Source: Calycina herbarum (lineage: Eukaryota > Ascomycota > Leotiomycetes > Helotiales > Pezizellaceae). Taken from it: a stretch of 64,000 nucleotides of DNA. Shown here piece after piece: positions 48,116-58,329 of this stretch (position 1 is its first letter; every line of letters begins with the position of its first letter). The position numbers were made by a program, and so were the translations under genes. A model generated the notes under the pieces. It did not search any database, was not told the DNA's origin, and was given only the letters and a program-made list of their open reading frames with translations. Location: the NCBI GenBank assembly GCA_001414485.1, contig LLEY01000160.1, forward strand, positions 186,001 to 250,000, given 5' to 3'.

Positions 48116-49148
48116 TGCTTCTTATGTTTCCAAGTCGATGAACTTGGATGCTTGAAGGGAAGAAGATTGAAATGGCAGGTTGTCCCTGGTGAAAGTATAT
48201 AATCAGATGTTAGGGTTGCGCCTTCCTCTCCGCACCTTCATTCCAGAATGACGTGCACTAAACTTTAGCGTCAAACGGGCATGTACAGGGGGGAGGGACG
48301 GTTATGTTCCGTGCTGAGCACCCAATTAGAGCATTGATATACTTTTGCTTCTGATTTCGTCAAGGGATTAGCTTTTGTTGAGTTCTCTGCTACTTGCATA
48401 CTATTGAATTCTCTATCACTTATGTATTATATTATATTTCGGGCGCGAAGTCTTCGATTTTGAGAATGTATTACAGTAGTATTCCTTCTCTCAAACTGAT
48501 CCACTCCCAAAGCAAAACATGTGTGAAAGTTATCATCCTATATTCGCTACCTATTTATACACTAATTCCAATAGTGTTTGTTAAGTACTCCGTCGATCGA
48601 AGGCAATGTTCTATTCTCAGGTCAAACACCAACTCAAGAAAGTAAACATTAGCAAGATACGCTCTACAAGAGCAAACGGCAATTACATGATTTTATAATG
48701 AACAAACGCTAAGAACCAGAACTCAAAAATCAAGGATATCTTTGTAACCTGCCACAACAGAGGGCTCGCTAGAATCTACAATTACACATCCATCCACCAA
48801 CATATCCACTGCCCCCCCAGCTTACCCACCCCGCCCCAAAAATAAACCCCCAGCTCCAAAATAGTGAGGAAAATAATAACAAAAAAACCAAGTTCGTCAA
48901 AGAGCAGAAGGAAAAATCGCAAAATTCGATGGGTTTTCATTAGAGAAAAACTTTTAAAAACGCGACTGCCTCCCCAAGTTGACCCCAACGCCAACCCCCA
49001 ACCATCAACATCAGAAAATAGAAAAAAAAAGATTGATGTCTATCTGTACATCATTTCCCACAACCAGCCCTACGCCCCATTTGTACACCAAGATCGCCGA
49101 ATGATCACAGAGCACATTCGTGTACTTGCACCCTATGTATTGTATATG
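48116..49148. other. Intergenic region between DGAT2 and the zinc-finger gene
   Basis: Promoter of DGAT2 on the left and 3' UTR of the zinc-finger gene on the right. No frame with a domain; 48,390-48,660 is mildly AT-rich. Confidence 0.5.
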
Positions 49149-51281
49149 TTATGAGGAAGCAGTTTGATGTTGAGGCTCACTCGGGCCGCGAAGTAAATTT
49201 CGAAGTGTGAGGAGTTCCTCAGAGAGCCGATTGATTTTTTCGTCTTGACTTCTCGAATGATTCTCCATGGAATGAATCGTGTCGGTCAGTTGCTTGTTTT
49301 TATCCTCCAATTGCTGGATGTAAGCAAATGCGTTTCCCTCATTAGCAAAAATATTAGAGTTGCTGTCGACACTACCAGTTGCTTGGTGATTGCTCGAGTT
49401 ATTGGTAGCGCCACGGCTGGATCCAGAGCCGGTGTAGCCTCCAGACGTAGAGCCAGATGACTGTTGCGTCTGTGGGGCATGCTGTGGACCATTTGGAGAA
49501 CTTAGCTGGCTTGGAATCTGGCTAGAAAGCGTATATCTCTGTTCAGGCGGTGCCAACGATGACAATCCGGGTAGTTTGGAAGTGTGTGAGATACGAGGAG
49601 ATGGAAGCGATACATTAGGGGGTGAATTTCTTCCAGACTGACGACGTCCAAAGTGCTGTTGCTGAAATTGAGTGGTCAAGCTTGGGGATCTTTGTCGATT
49701 GATCATTGATGCATCGTGTCCCAACTGATGAGCATGCATGCCAGATGGACTGAGTGGTTTAGGACTTTCGGTCATTGCACTCTGCGAAAACATTGAACTG
49801 CCTCCTGTATTTAGAGATGTGATAGTTGTATTGGGTGAATGTCGGCCACCCATACTGTTCTGCATGTTTGGAGAGGTGTTGGTACTAGAAGAACCACCTC
49901 GTTCTGCAATGGGTGGGTAGAGACCTCCTTGGTTTTGACCTGGTCTGGGTCCAGCAGGTGGATATGTGCTTGGTGTACGCGACTGAGCTTCATAATTGTC
50001 ACCGCTGCCAGGATTGCTTCCAACGTGTTGAGCTTTGATACTGGGGAGACTAAATCGCCGACGTTCTTCTTCAGTCATCTCAGATTCGTTTTGAGGGATT
50101 CCATTCGTGTACATGACACCATCCATGCCCTCATCACCATCCCCGGCATTGGAACCTTCAAAATCATCATCGCCTCCAAAGCTACCCATACTAGTTCTTC
50201 TGCCAGCACAGCCACCTTGGCCTTTGCTATGTCTTGCCAAAGCATCTCCTCGAGCGAACTTGCGATCGCATTTAGGGCAGATATGGGGTCTCTCTCCAGT
50301 ATGTAACTTCATGTGTCGCTTCAGATCATGGAGTCTTCTGAATCTCATGTTACACGTTTGACAGACATAAGGCTTTTCCTGACTATGTGTCAAAAGATGG
50401 CTTTTGAGGTTGTGATGACGAGTAAATTCCGTGGCACAATATTGACATTTGTGTTTCTTCTGTGAAGGAGAACGAGGCGCTAATTGTTGGCCTTGGCCAG
50501 GCATTGGTAGACTCATGCCGCGCGGGGGTACTCGAGAAGGGTCTACCCGACCAAGAAGGTTGCCCGGAAATGATAAAGCTCGATTCGAGGCTTGCTCCTC
50601 GCTGGGAGCTTGGAGAAAAGTTCCATTATGTGTTCTGATATCCCGGTTTTCTGCTTCAATGGTACTAACCATTGATGCTGGGCTAGCAACAACTGTCGAT
50701 CCAGCTGTAGCAGTTCTTGCTGTGCTACCCAAACTTGCTAGGCTTGTGATGCTTGCAGGGCTAGTTTGACTGGTGTCATCAAACTGCATAGGACTCGGAA
50801 CGGATATATTATTCGAGGCTGCCGAAGTGCCCTCGCCCATATTCGCAACGGGTGCGGGGCCGCCTTGGGGTTTGCTCATATTCATATTCGGTCCACCTCC
50901 AGCCATGAGTGATGATAAGACTTTGTGATTCGGGTTCTCGCTCGTTGCGCCTGGTCGGTTATCCAGAGATTTGTTTTCTCTTTCTCGCTGCGCATCGGCC
51001 AGAGCTGCGGCTCCAGTGAGAGGTATAGGTTGATGGCCCGGTGAAAATGCGCCCTTGAAGCGCGGGGACTTTGGCGAGGGCGATGATGTTCTCAACCCCG
51101 CGTTTGAAATGTTGTTCAGGAAACTTGGCGATGGCTCTGCCCGACTTCGCTTTAAGGATTTATTTCGCGTCGCCTCCAGGTCTGCGCCGGAGGGGCTTGT
51201 GAGTGAAGTCGAGGATGTCGATGGAGCCAAATTCTCGCGGAGTCCTGAAGCTCCTGATACTGACGATTCTTCCGACGCCAT
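49149..51281 (-). CDS. C2H2 zinc-finger transcription factor
   Basis: A single-exon, 710-residue protein. Three adjacent zinc fingers occupy about 279-358: CQYCATEFTRHHNLKSHLLTH, CQTCNMRFRRLHDLKRHMKLH and CPKCDRKFARGDALARH; the third ends in Cys (GQGGC) instead of a second His. Linkers SQEKPY and TGERPH are typical for DNA binding. The N-terminus is Ser/Thr/Pro-rich with a basic patch (KSLKRSRAEP). The region after the fingers is a long disordered Ser/Gln/Pro stretch, and a C-terminal coiled coil (about 655-700: YIQQLEDKNKQLTDTI, LSEELLTLRNLLRG) suggests dimerisation. The finger block resembles fungal RfeC/Azf1-type factors; the targets cannot be inferred. A 2.8-kb gene-free region lies upstream. 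Confidence 0.88.
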   Translation of the reverse strand: MASEESSVSGASGLRENLAPSTSSTSLTSPSGADLEATRNKSLKRSRAEPSPSFLNNISNAGLRTSSPSPKSPRFKGAFSPGHQPIPLTGAAALADAQRERENKSLDNRPGATSENPNHKVLSSLMAGGGPNMNMSKPQGGPAPVANMGEGTSAASNNISVPSPMQFDDTSQTSPASITSLASLGSTARTATAGSTVVASPASMVSTIEAENRDIRTHNGTFLQAPSEEQASNRALSFPGNLLGRVDPSRVPPRGMSLPMPGQGQQLAPRSPSQKKHKCQYCATEFTRHHNLKSHLLTHSQEKPYVCQTCNMRFRRLHDLKRHMKLHTGERPHICPKCDRKFARGDALARHSKGQGGCAGRRTSMGSFGGDDDFEGSNAGDGDEGMDGVMYTNGIPQNESEMTEEERRRFSLPSIKAQHVGSNPGSGDNYEAQSRTPSTYPPAGPRPGQNQGGLYPPIAERGGSSSTNTSPNMQNSMGGRHSPNTTITSLNTGGSSMFSQSAMTESPKPLSPSGMHAHQLGHDASMINRQRSPSLTTQFQQQHFGRRQSGRNSPPNVSLPSPRISHTSKLPGLSSLAPPEQRYTLSSQIPSQLSSPNGPQHAPQTQQSSGSTSGGYTGSGSSRGATNNSSNHQATGSVDSNSNIFANEGNAFAYIQQLEDKNKQLTDTIHSMENHSRSQDEKINRLSEELLTLRNLLRGPSEPQHQTASS

Positions 51282-54058
51282 GTAGTGCAGTATTCCAAGT
51301 GTTTAACGGTTTTACGATTCGTATTATGGTTGAGGTAGAAAGCTTGCGCGGCAATGGGCTGAGATCAAAAACTCATCTCCAGTCTCGACAGTGGCGTGCT
51401 GAGGGGCGAATGTTCGATGCGCTTCACAGTTATCTTTATCAGAGTCAACGGCAGTTCCCCGAATAGTGGTTGGGAGGACAGGCAGGCCTACTTGCGATGC
51501 GCTCTTAGTCTTGTAACTCCCCAATGGGTCGCGGGGGCGAGTGTGGGCGCAAGTCGAGATATCCGAGGGCAATAGCTTTTGATGGGACGAAAGGGAACTC
51601 ATTCAAGAGGAGGTGAGGTTGTGAAGATTGGCGCAATTGAGAAGTGACCGATTGCCAGCGTCAATGGATGGTTGGGATAGAGTCACGGTGTGGAGAAAGA
51701 AGTAGAAGTTACCGGCAGGGCTGGCTGGCGGGATGCGATGCGAAGCTGAGTAAAAAGAGAGGCTTGTCTTTGAGATCCGGTGTTGAAGATTGAGGCTGTG
51801 CTCGCTCCGTCATTATGGTAGCCTTAGGCAGACATTCCGGCACAAGCTCAGCTTTGGTGTGGTGCAGCCACACTCCCCAGAGTTTGGCTTTGGCTTTTGG
51901 CTTTTTTTCTCATCTCACTCCAACCTCCAAGCTGGAACAACCTTGGCCAGGACAGCAACAGGCATTTTGCGTCCACGGACATAAAACCATAAAACCATAA
52001 AACCATAAAACCACGTCCAGGAATTTCTTGGCTTTCTAAAATTGCTAATTCCTCAGGAGCCTTTCTTCCCTTTCTTCTGTGCCTGAATCATCTATAATTT
52101 CCTTTCCCCTTTCCTTGGAGCTTTAGATTTCCCCCAGAGTCTGGTCCGGTTGAAAGATCAGCATCGCCACTCGCCGCCAGGTGCCGTAAGCTTAACCGTC
52201 ACGTCTGCATCCAGAAGAACCAACAAACAGGCCAGGGTAGATTCAATAAAGTCTTTCCCTTTGGGATGGCCCCTCTTCCGCAAACCACTCGGCTTTCCAC
52301 CGGCTGTCCACCGGCTTTCTTACTTTTTATTAAACTGTGCCCCAGCCTCAACTTGAACGCTTCTGGAACCAACACAAACACACCGAACACAGAGCCTTCA
52401 TCAAACCCACCAATAGTTGCCGCGGTGTGTAGCACAACGGTCGACAAGGGTTATGGCTATTTTCTGCGCCACAGAACATGGGTAGTACCAAAGCCTCTCT
52501 CTCTCTACTGTATTTCTTTTTTCCAATCGACAATTTGGAGGAGAGAGGAAGTTCCTGGCAGGTCACTCAATTATCAAACCCCGCCCCGCAATCTTATGAG
52601 AGGGTGAGGCTGCATGCTCGCTCCACCAAATCATCAGCCACCGGCTGACGTCTTACCCAATTGCATTTTGTCACAGCCACCCTTCTTCTTCAATTTATCA
52701 TCCAAAGAAATGTATCATGTATCATTCGTTGAGTGGCCTGTTTTGTTCACTAAACAAGACTTCCTACTTTCGTCTTTCCGTTACTACTGTACTAGAGTCT
52801 TCTATTAAAGAAACTCATTCCCATCTGTTCATGTCATCAAGTGAACTACAGTACTGCTGCAAGGTGGCGAAGCACAAGACCAAACCATGATGTGTTTGCT
52901 GCCTTGACAATATGTAAATAGAGGATATTCGGTGAGTGGACGCTAATGTATTCCAATAGCCTTACAGTTCTCCTGACTTAGGCAACATCATCTCTTGGCG
53001 AAGCTCAGCTTACTGAACTCGCGAGACTGTGGAGCAGTGTAGGAAGTACAAGTGTACCCCCAAGTTTTAGCACAAACAGTTGCGGTCTATTTTGAGACCA
53101 TCGTGATCAAATCCGAAGATAGGAGACTCGGTATTGCCGAGAGATCTATTTACTGTTCCCTTGGTTCTTAGGTTGGAAGTGAAGAAATACTGGTTCGGTT
53201 GGATGTCAAAAAGTTGCTTCCTCCCACTAAGTTTATTCAAGATTCAATCTCAATTCATCCAAGAGGCTCGGTCATTGTTCTCAGACACCCTACTTTACTA
53301 TTTTGGAAACAATGTACGAGATATTTTAGAATAATCGAAAGTAGAAAATTTATTCGATACTTTAAATTCTCGATTCTCCTAAACTCTTTCAGTTGAATAC
53401 CTGTCACATAATAAGATAGACAATTGCCGGAGAATAATGACTAGCCCTTGTGCTACAAAAGGAACCCCGAATTTTTGAAAGTCCTTAGATTCTATGGGAG
53501 CAAAGTCGAGAGACTCGAAAAAAAACCCCCCCGCAAAATACAAAGTCTTCTCGCTCTGTTTCTTCGTTATCAACATGCAATCACTTGATAATTCTAAAAC
53601 CAACAGCTTTTGCTTAATATCGCGATATATATCGTATTACGGCCCAAGTCTAGGAATTAGCAACCCCATGAGTTTTTACAAATAGAAAAGCTGTCACTCG
53701 AAGGATACTGCGAACTATTTGAATCTGGCATGGTCTATCTCTGCTTTCAGTAAGTAGTGTTGCGCTGTAAATTCTCTGAAAGATGTGTTATACGCGAGAT
53801 AGCTGGAAATCTGGGGATAGTTAGGAACTTTGTTAGGATTTTTCTCTTATGTTAGTGGACATCAGGTTAATATTCCAAACCCCCAGTATATTCAAACCAA
53901 ATAATAAAATAGGGCTTCGTGAGTCAGATGGGCTTGGGAAATCAACAATTCTCGCTTATGTGCTTGCTTTTTTTGTGGCTGCAGGAGCCTGAGACATCTT
54001 TATTTTGAGGTGCCACGACCTTGCAGTGAAGAGATAATGGAATTCAATTGAAATTTAG
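51282..54058. other. Long intergenic region upstream of two genes
   Basis: Probably the extended promoter/5' UTR of the zinc-finger gene plus the upstream region of the HET gene. Contains a four-copy CATAAAAC microsatellite (about 51,979-52,012). Open frames are short, overlapping and domain-free. No repeat ends found. Confidence 0.5.
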
Positions 54059-55915
54059 ATGGAACGGGCAGATTTTTCTCTGCCAAATTACCCTCTTTCA
54101 ACAATCAACACAATGGCAAACCTATCATTTCCTTACAAAGCTTTAGACTCCTCAAAACAAGAAATTCGTCTACTGCTTCTGCAGCCAGCTGGCAGTTTGC
54201 CTGACGAGGTTGCCTGCAATATTACCCACGCCTGGCTGACCAACTCGCCGTGTTACGAAACGATCTCTTATGTCTGGGGTGAACCCATCTTTCCTCAACG
54301 GATAATTCTTGAAGGCCGTCCCTTTCATATCACTACAAATCTCTCTCTGGCTCTTCGCCATTTGCGACACGTGGATAGGCCACGTACGCTATGGATCGAT
54401 GCAGTGTGTATAGATCAGAGCAACAATATGGAGCGTGGCCAACAAGTGACCTTCATGGGAGACATTTATGCGGCCGCAGTGATCAACACGGCCTGGTTAG
54501 GCCCTCCAACACTTCATAGCGACGTTGCCTTTGAGCTGGTAATAGGGATGAGCACAAAGTATCATCTGGAAGGCATAGCTACGCCTCGGCATACCAAGGA
54601 AATGGACGAGGTGGAAGGGTCAGCTCTGTCATCGGAAATCTTTGTTACCCTTGGAAACCTTCCCGCCGAGGACTGGAACGCTTTGGAGGAAACTTTTGCC
54701 AAAAGGGTGTTGTGGAAGCGAGTGTGGATCGTTCAAGAGATTGCCTTGGCTCAGGTGCTGATGCTGAAATGCGGAAGACATGAGATGAAGTGGGAGCAGC
54801 TGCAGATATTTTGGCGGGTGGTGGTCTTCTGGTACAAGAGAGTCTTGCGAATCTCAACATCCAGCCCGGCGACACTAACGATGCTTCCCTCGTCGTTCCT
54901 TCACGACCAGCGGATGAGTGTTGCGGAAAAGTTCAGTGGCGAACAGTCTTCTCTCACGAAGCTGTGGTACACCTTCCATAGATGGAACGCAACAGATCCA
55001 CGAGACAAGTTGTTCGCTCTGCTTGGACTCGCTCGTGATGGCTCTCTTGTCCCAGACTACGTTTCGAGCCTTTCGGCAGTTTTCACTGAGATGACGAGGC
55101 AAATAATCTGCCAAGCGGGAACTCTCGATATACTTTGCATGGGCTACCGACCAACGGAAGACAATCCACTGAAATTGCCATCTTGGGTCGAAGACTTTGG
55201 CGACACCATCAGGACTCCCTCGTACACCTGGAACAATGAAACCTCTGGCCAATACTGTGCTGGTGGTCCCCTCGAGACTACAACTATCAAACATCTTGAT
55301 CTTTCAAGAGGATTGTCTCGAATTACACTTCAAGGATATATCGTTGGTGAAATCAGTTTTCTGGGGCCGGTGATCCCAAGAGAAGGCTTCACTGCCAAAA
55401 CAGCGTGCGATATCATTCAACAGAGTCGACCACCGAACATGGTATTAGAACGGCATTACTCAAGTTCAGGCGAGGATTTGGAAGACGCATACTGGAGAAC
55501 GCTGGTGCGCAATGTTACAGGGAAAGGGAAGAGGCTCAACGAGTCCAGTTTTCCCGAAGTCCAGCACGCTTATCAAGCACTACGGGACTCGCAAGGATCC
55601 AAGAAAGACTCTGCAGACGAACACAGCTCCAACGTCTTCGTGGATGCTATGAGAATCAACTGGGGATACAGGCTCGCCGGTATAACAAGCTCACTCATAG
55701 GTCTGGTCCCTGGTGGCGCCAAATTAGGAAATGCTGTTTGCATTCTCCGTGGTTCAATTGCTGGGCATATCCTCAACCTGAAAGCAGGCAAGGGAGGCGC
55801 CGCGCCTGAATATTCTCACGTGGGTGCAGGATATATACACGGTTTGATGTACGGAGAGATCGAGACTATGAGACAGGAGATGCAGTTCTCTTTACAAAGC
55901 TTTGTACTGCTTTGA
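54059..55915 (+). CDS. HET-domain (heterokaryon incompatibility) protein
   Basis: A single-exon frame of 618 residues; an alternative start at 54,113 (CACAATGGC, MANLSFPYKALD) gives 600 residues and has the better context. The HET domain (PF06985 type) covers about 66-230: CYETISYVWGEP (65-76), LRHLRHVDRPRTLWIDAVCI and DQSNNMERGQQV (117-130), MGDIYAAA, then AWLGPP. HET proteins act in allorecognition and trigger cell death on fusion of unlike strains; related TIR-like folds may act on NAD. The C-terminal part ends GYIHGLMYGE, the usual closing motif of this protein group. No partner gene such as a NLR or patatin lies next to it, so it could be an orphan effector or a decayed incompatibility locus. 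Confidence 0.9.
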   Translation: MERADFSLPNYPLSTINTMANLSFPYKALDSSKQEIRLLLLQPAGSLPDEVACNITHAWLTNSPCYETISYVWGEPIFPQRIILEGRPFHITTNLSLALRHLRHVDRPRTLWIDAVCIDQSNNMERGQQVTFMGDIYAAAVINTAWLGPPTLHSDVAFELVIGMSTKYHLEGIATPRHTKEMDEVEGSALSSEIFVTLGNLPAEDWNALEETFAKRVLWKRVWIVQEIALAQVLMLKCGRHEMKWEQLQIFWRVVVFWYKRVLRISTSSPATLTMLPSSFLHDQRMSVAEKFSGEQSSLTKLWYTFHRWNATDPRDKLFALLGLARDGSLVPDYVSSLSAVFTEMTRQIICQAGTLDILCMGYRPTEDNPLKLPSWVEDFGDTIRTPSYTWNNETSGQYCAGGPLETTTIKHLDLSRGLSRITLQGYIVGEISFLGPVIPREGFTAKTACDIIQQSRPPNMVLERHYSSSGEDLEDAYWRTLVRNVTGKGKRLNESSFPEVQHAYQALRDSQGSKKDSADEHSSNVFVDAMRINWGYRLAGITSSLIGLVPGGAKLGNAVCILRGSIAGHILNLKAGKGGAAPEYSHVGAGYIHGLMYGEIETMRQEMQFSLQSFVLL

Positions 55916-56440
55916 ATATCTCTTAATCATCTGTAAAGTCGAGATGTTTATGAACGAGTTGGAACCGTGCTGCTGGCATAGCAACGCAGAAATGATCTTC
56001 GCTGCTCTTTAGTGGATAATCCTACTTCAACCCTCTTCCATCTGCATGATAGGTGGTAGCTGCCCTCGCTCGAAGTATTTTTTTTAGTCTACCTACTACA
56101 CTTTTCACTGTATTCCACCTATTTGTATATATAAAAACTATTTGGTGTATTTAGTTGGCAACTTAGATAGGTATAACGAAACCAACTGGAAGGTCTTAGA
56201 ATAATTTTAATTTCAAGTCAAGTTAATTTTATAACTTTACCTAATTTAGTTAACTTTATTAAAGAAATTAGATATACGAACGAGCCTTTGTATTTAAAAT
56301 ATAATAGTCTTTACTCTGTCAAATAACCGAATTAAGTAAATAAACTTCGGCGTATAACTCTAGTTATCAGAATTTCAGTTACAACTTTTAAGAAACATAC
56401 TTCTAAACCTCGGAGAAAATAATACAGTAATTGAAAAAGT
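55916..56440. other. AT-rich downstream region of the HET gene
   Basis: 56,040-56,430 is AT-rich with short TTTA/TAAC words but less extreme than the RIP islands. No frame or repeat partner was found in the window. Confidence 0.4.
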
Positions 56441-56545
56441 CAGTGTGAGTAAAAACTACTCTAATACTCAACACTACTCGAGTAGCAGTGAGTAGAGTAG
56501 AGTAGCAGTTACTACTCTACTCTACTCTACTCATTTCTCACGCTG
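56441..56545. mobile_element. hAT-type MITE, 105 bp, with 8-bp target duplication
   Basis: Starts CAGTGTGAGTA and ends with the inverse TTCTCACGCTG. It is flanked by the perfect 8-bp direct repeat GAAAAAGT (56,433-56,440 and 56,546-56,553). CAG-type ends plus an 8-bp duplication point to hAT-transposase mobilisation. The interior is built of (GAGTA)n and its inverse (TACTC)n, giving a long hairpin. No coding capacity. Confidence 0.8.
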
Positions 56546-56553
56546 GAAAAAGT

Positions 56554-57122
56554 TAGAAGTGACTGTTCTAGATTATATAAAAAAAATTGAGATAATTAAG
56601 AACTTGAGATGACTTTCCAAAACCTTTGAACTTATTAGAGTTCTCCACCGTGTAGGATAATGAGAGAGGTTCAAGTTTCCAAATATACCCCGATCTTATC
56701 ATCTATTACGAAGAAACTTTATGACTAGTATAGAAACGAGTACACGTAGCATTCACGCCTGGAATATTCATCAACCTCGATCAACCTAACTTACTAGAAC
56801 AATATAATTTTCTGTGGGAGAAGGGGAGGACTTCTTCAGTGCCATTGCTAATTTCCTCAAGTGGCAGTAGAAGAGTTGCAAGATAAACAGCATCTCCCTG
56901 GTGAACTTGGCACTTAAAATAGATGAGAAACTGCGAGGCCATATCGATGAACTGGTTTCCATGTCTGAAACCATTAAATAAGCAAGGTTATATGTTTTAC
57001 GCCAAAGGCCAGAGAAGGCGACAGAAGTTGGTTGCAAGTTTTGTTGATGATAAGCGCACAAAATTCTATTGTAGTCTATATAGACATTCTAACCATAAAC
57101 CAATATAATTTATCTCGCTTTC
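56554..57122. other. Intergenic region 3' of the histidine phosphatase gene
   Basis: Open frames on both strands at 56,786-57,108 have no domain. No repeat seen. Confidence 0.45.
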
Positions 57123-58071
57123 TTATTTCTGGTCCACGGCTTCTTCAACAGGCGTTTTATCATCATCTGGGTAGTCACCTACCAATATATCAGCACACCA
57201 TTTCCTCAACTTCCTCACGAAAAACCAGAGCCAAGAGGATTGAAACTTTCCTAACCACTTATAACAAGACCCAACAAGGAAAAAAGAAAGAGACTCCATA
57301 CCAGGGCCAAGAAAATAAGTCCCATGATTCGACTTCCCCAACCCACCACCTTTCTTCTCCGTAACTTCTAATTCCACCAATTTCCCTCCTACTTCCTCAT
57401 GTCCTTCTGCGAATTCAAAAACTCGGTAATCCGCGTTGTAGTAGCCTTTGTTACTAACACCCACTCGAAGAAATCCCGAGTGCGAAACTACAGCGATAAC
57501 TTTCTCAGGTCTATTCCTCAACCAGTCTCTCGCCGCAATACCCCTCTCCGTCAAACCCTCCCTTGAAAATCTATAGAGTCCTGTTTTCGCGGGCCAGATG
57601 GGGTCTACGGAAGACCAGTCAAACTGCGGCCATTCTTTTTGCATTTCTGAAATTGAACTTCCCGTATCACAAGGTTTATCGGAATTTTCTTGCCATTCTG
57701 CACGAAGGACGACTGGGATTCCACGTTCCATGAGCCAGCCTAGGCCTTCTTGAGCGGTTTGGAGGGTTCGACGCATGGGGGAGATGACTATCAGTTCGAT
57801 TTGCTGGGCTAATGGGTCGTTTTTAAGGGCTTCTGATAGCTCGGTGCATTGGTCTTTGAACCCAAGAGGATCTGAAAGCGACGGGTCGGGTATTGAATAG
57901 TCTTGTGCTTGGAGGTGTTAATTCTTGTGTCGTGGGTTGAGCGGTGAGGGGGACTTATTATTGACATCTGCGAGTAAATTGTCAGTGAGGGAAATTTGAG
58001 GGAAATGTTACCAGAGTCAACTTACTATGAAGCGCTTGAGCGTGTCTAATTAAAATCACTTTGGGCGCCAT
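57123..58071 (-). CDS. Phosphoglycerate mutase-like histidine phosphatase
   Basis: The start MAPKVILIRHAQALH carries the RHG-type catalytic motif (Arg9, His10 as phosphoacceptor). Exon 1 is 58071-58026 with donor GTAAGT. The long second part (to 57123) contains DYSIPDPSL, SPMRRTLQTA with the second active-site Arg, and SHSGFLRVG with the second catalytic His. A hydrophobic C-terminal segment (MESLSFFLVGSCYKWLG) may anchor it to a membrane. The second exon is uncertain. Splicing to 57907 gives a 276-residue protein but skips the usual HNVxN motif. Splicing to 57967 keeps HNVNN but meets an in-frame TAA at about 57,920. Substrate unknown. Divergent from the STK19-like gene, 258 bp apart. Confidence 0.75.
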
Positions 58072-58329
58072 TTTGAAGTACCGTTTTGGTGGTTATTTTT
58101 GCAGAGTTGGTAGTGAAAGAAAGTCCAACAAGATAATTTATATGTTCTCACGAGACTGAGTGGTCAGGCTGACTGGAAGACTGTGAACCAAGTAGGTCCC
58201 CACTCACAGCCCCTTCTAGGCTGTCAGACCGATAACGATAAGGAACCAACCGAAGCAGGTGGCAACCTAAAAGCTAAGCTCTGGTCTGAAGCATCTGGTA
58301 CGAAACAGCAAATTTCACACCTAACAACA
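58072..58329. promoter_or_regulatory. Shared divergent promoter, histidine phosphatase / STK19-like
   Basis: 258 bp between two divergent start codons, so a shared control region is likely. No clear TATA box. An open frame runs through it in phase with the STK19-like gene from 58,183. Confidence 0.4.

Noticed and set aside
56786..57061. 91-codon minus-strand frame downstream of the histidine phosphatase
   Set aside because: No domain and an overlapping plus-strand frame; likely 3' flank.
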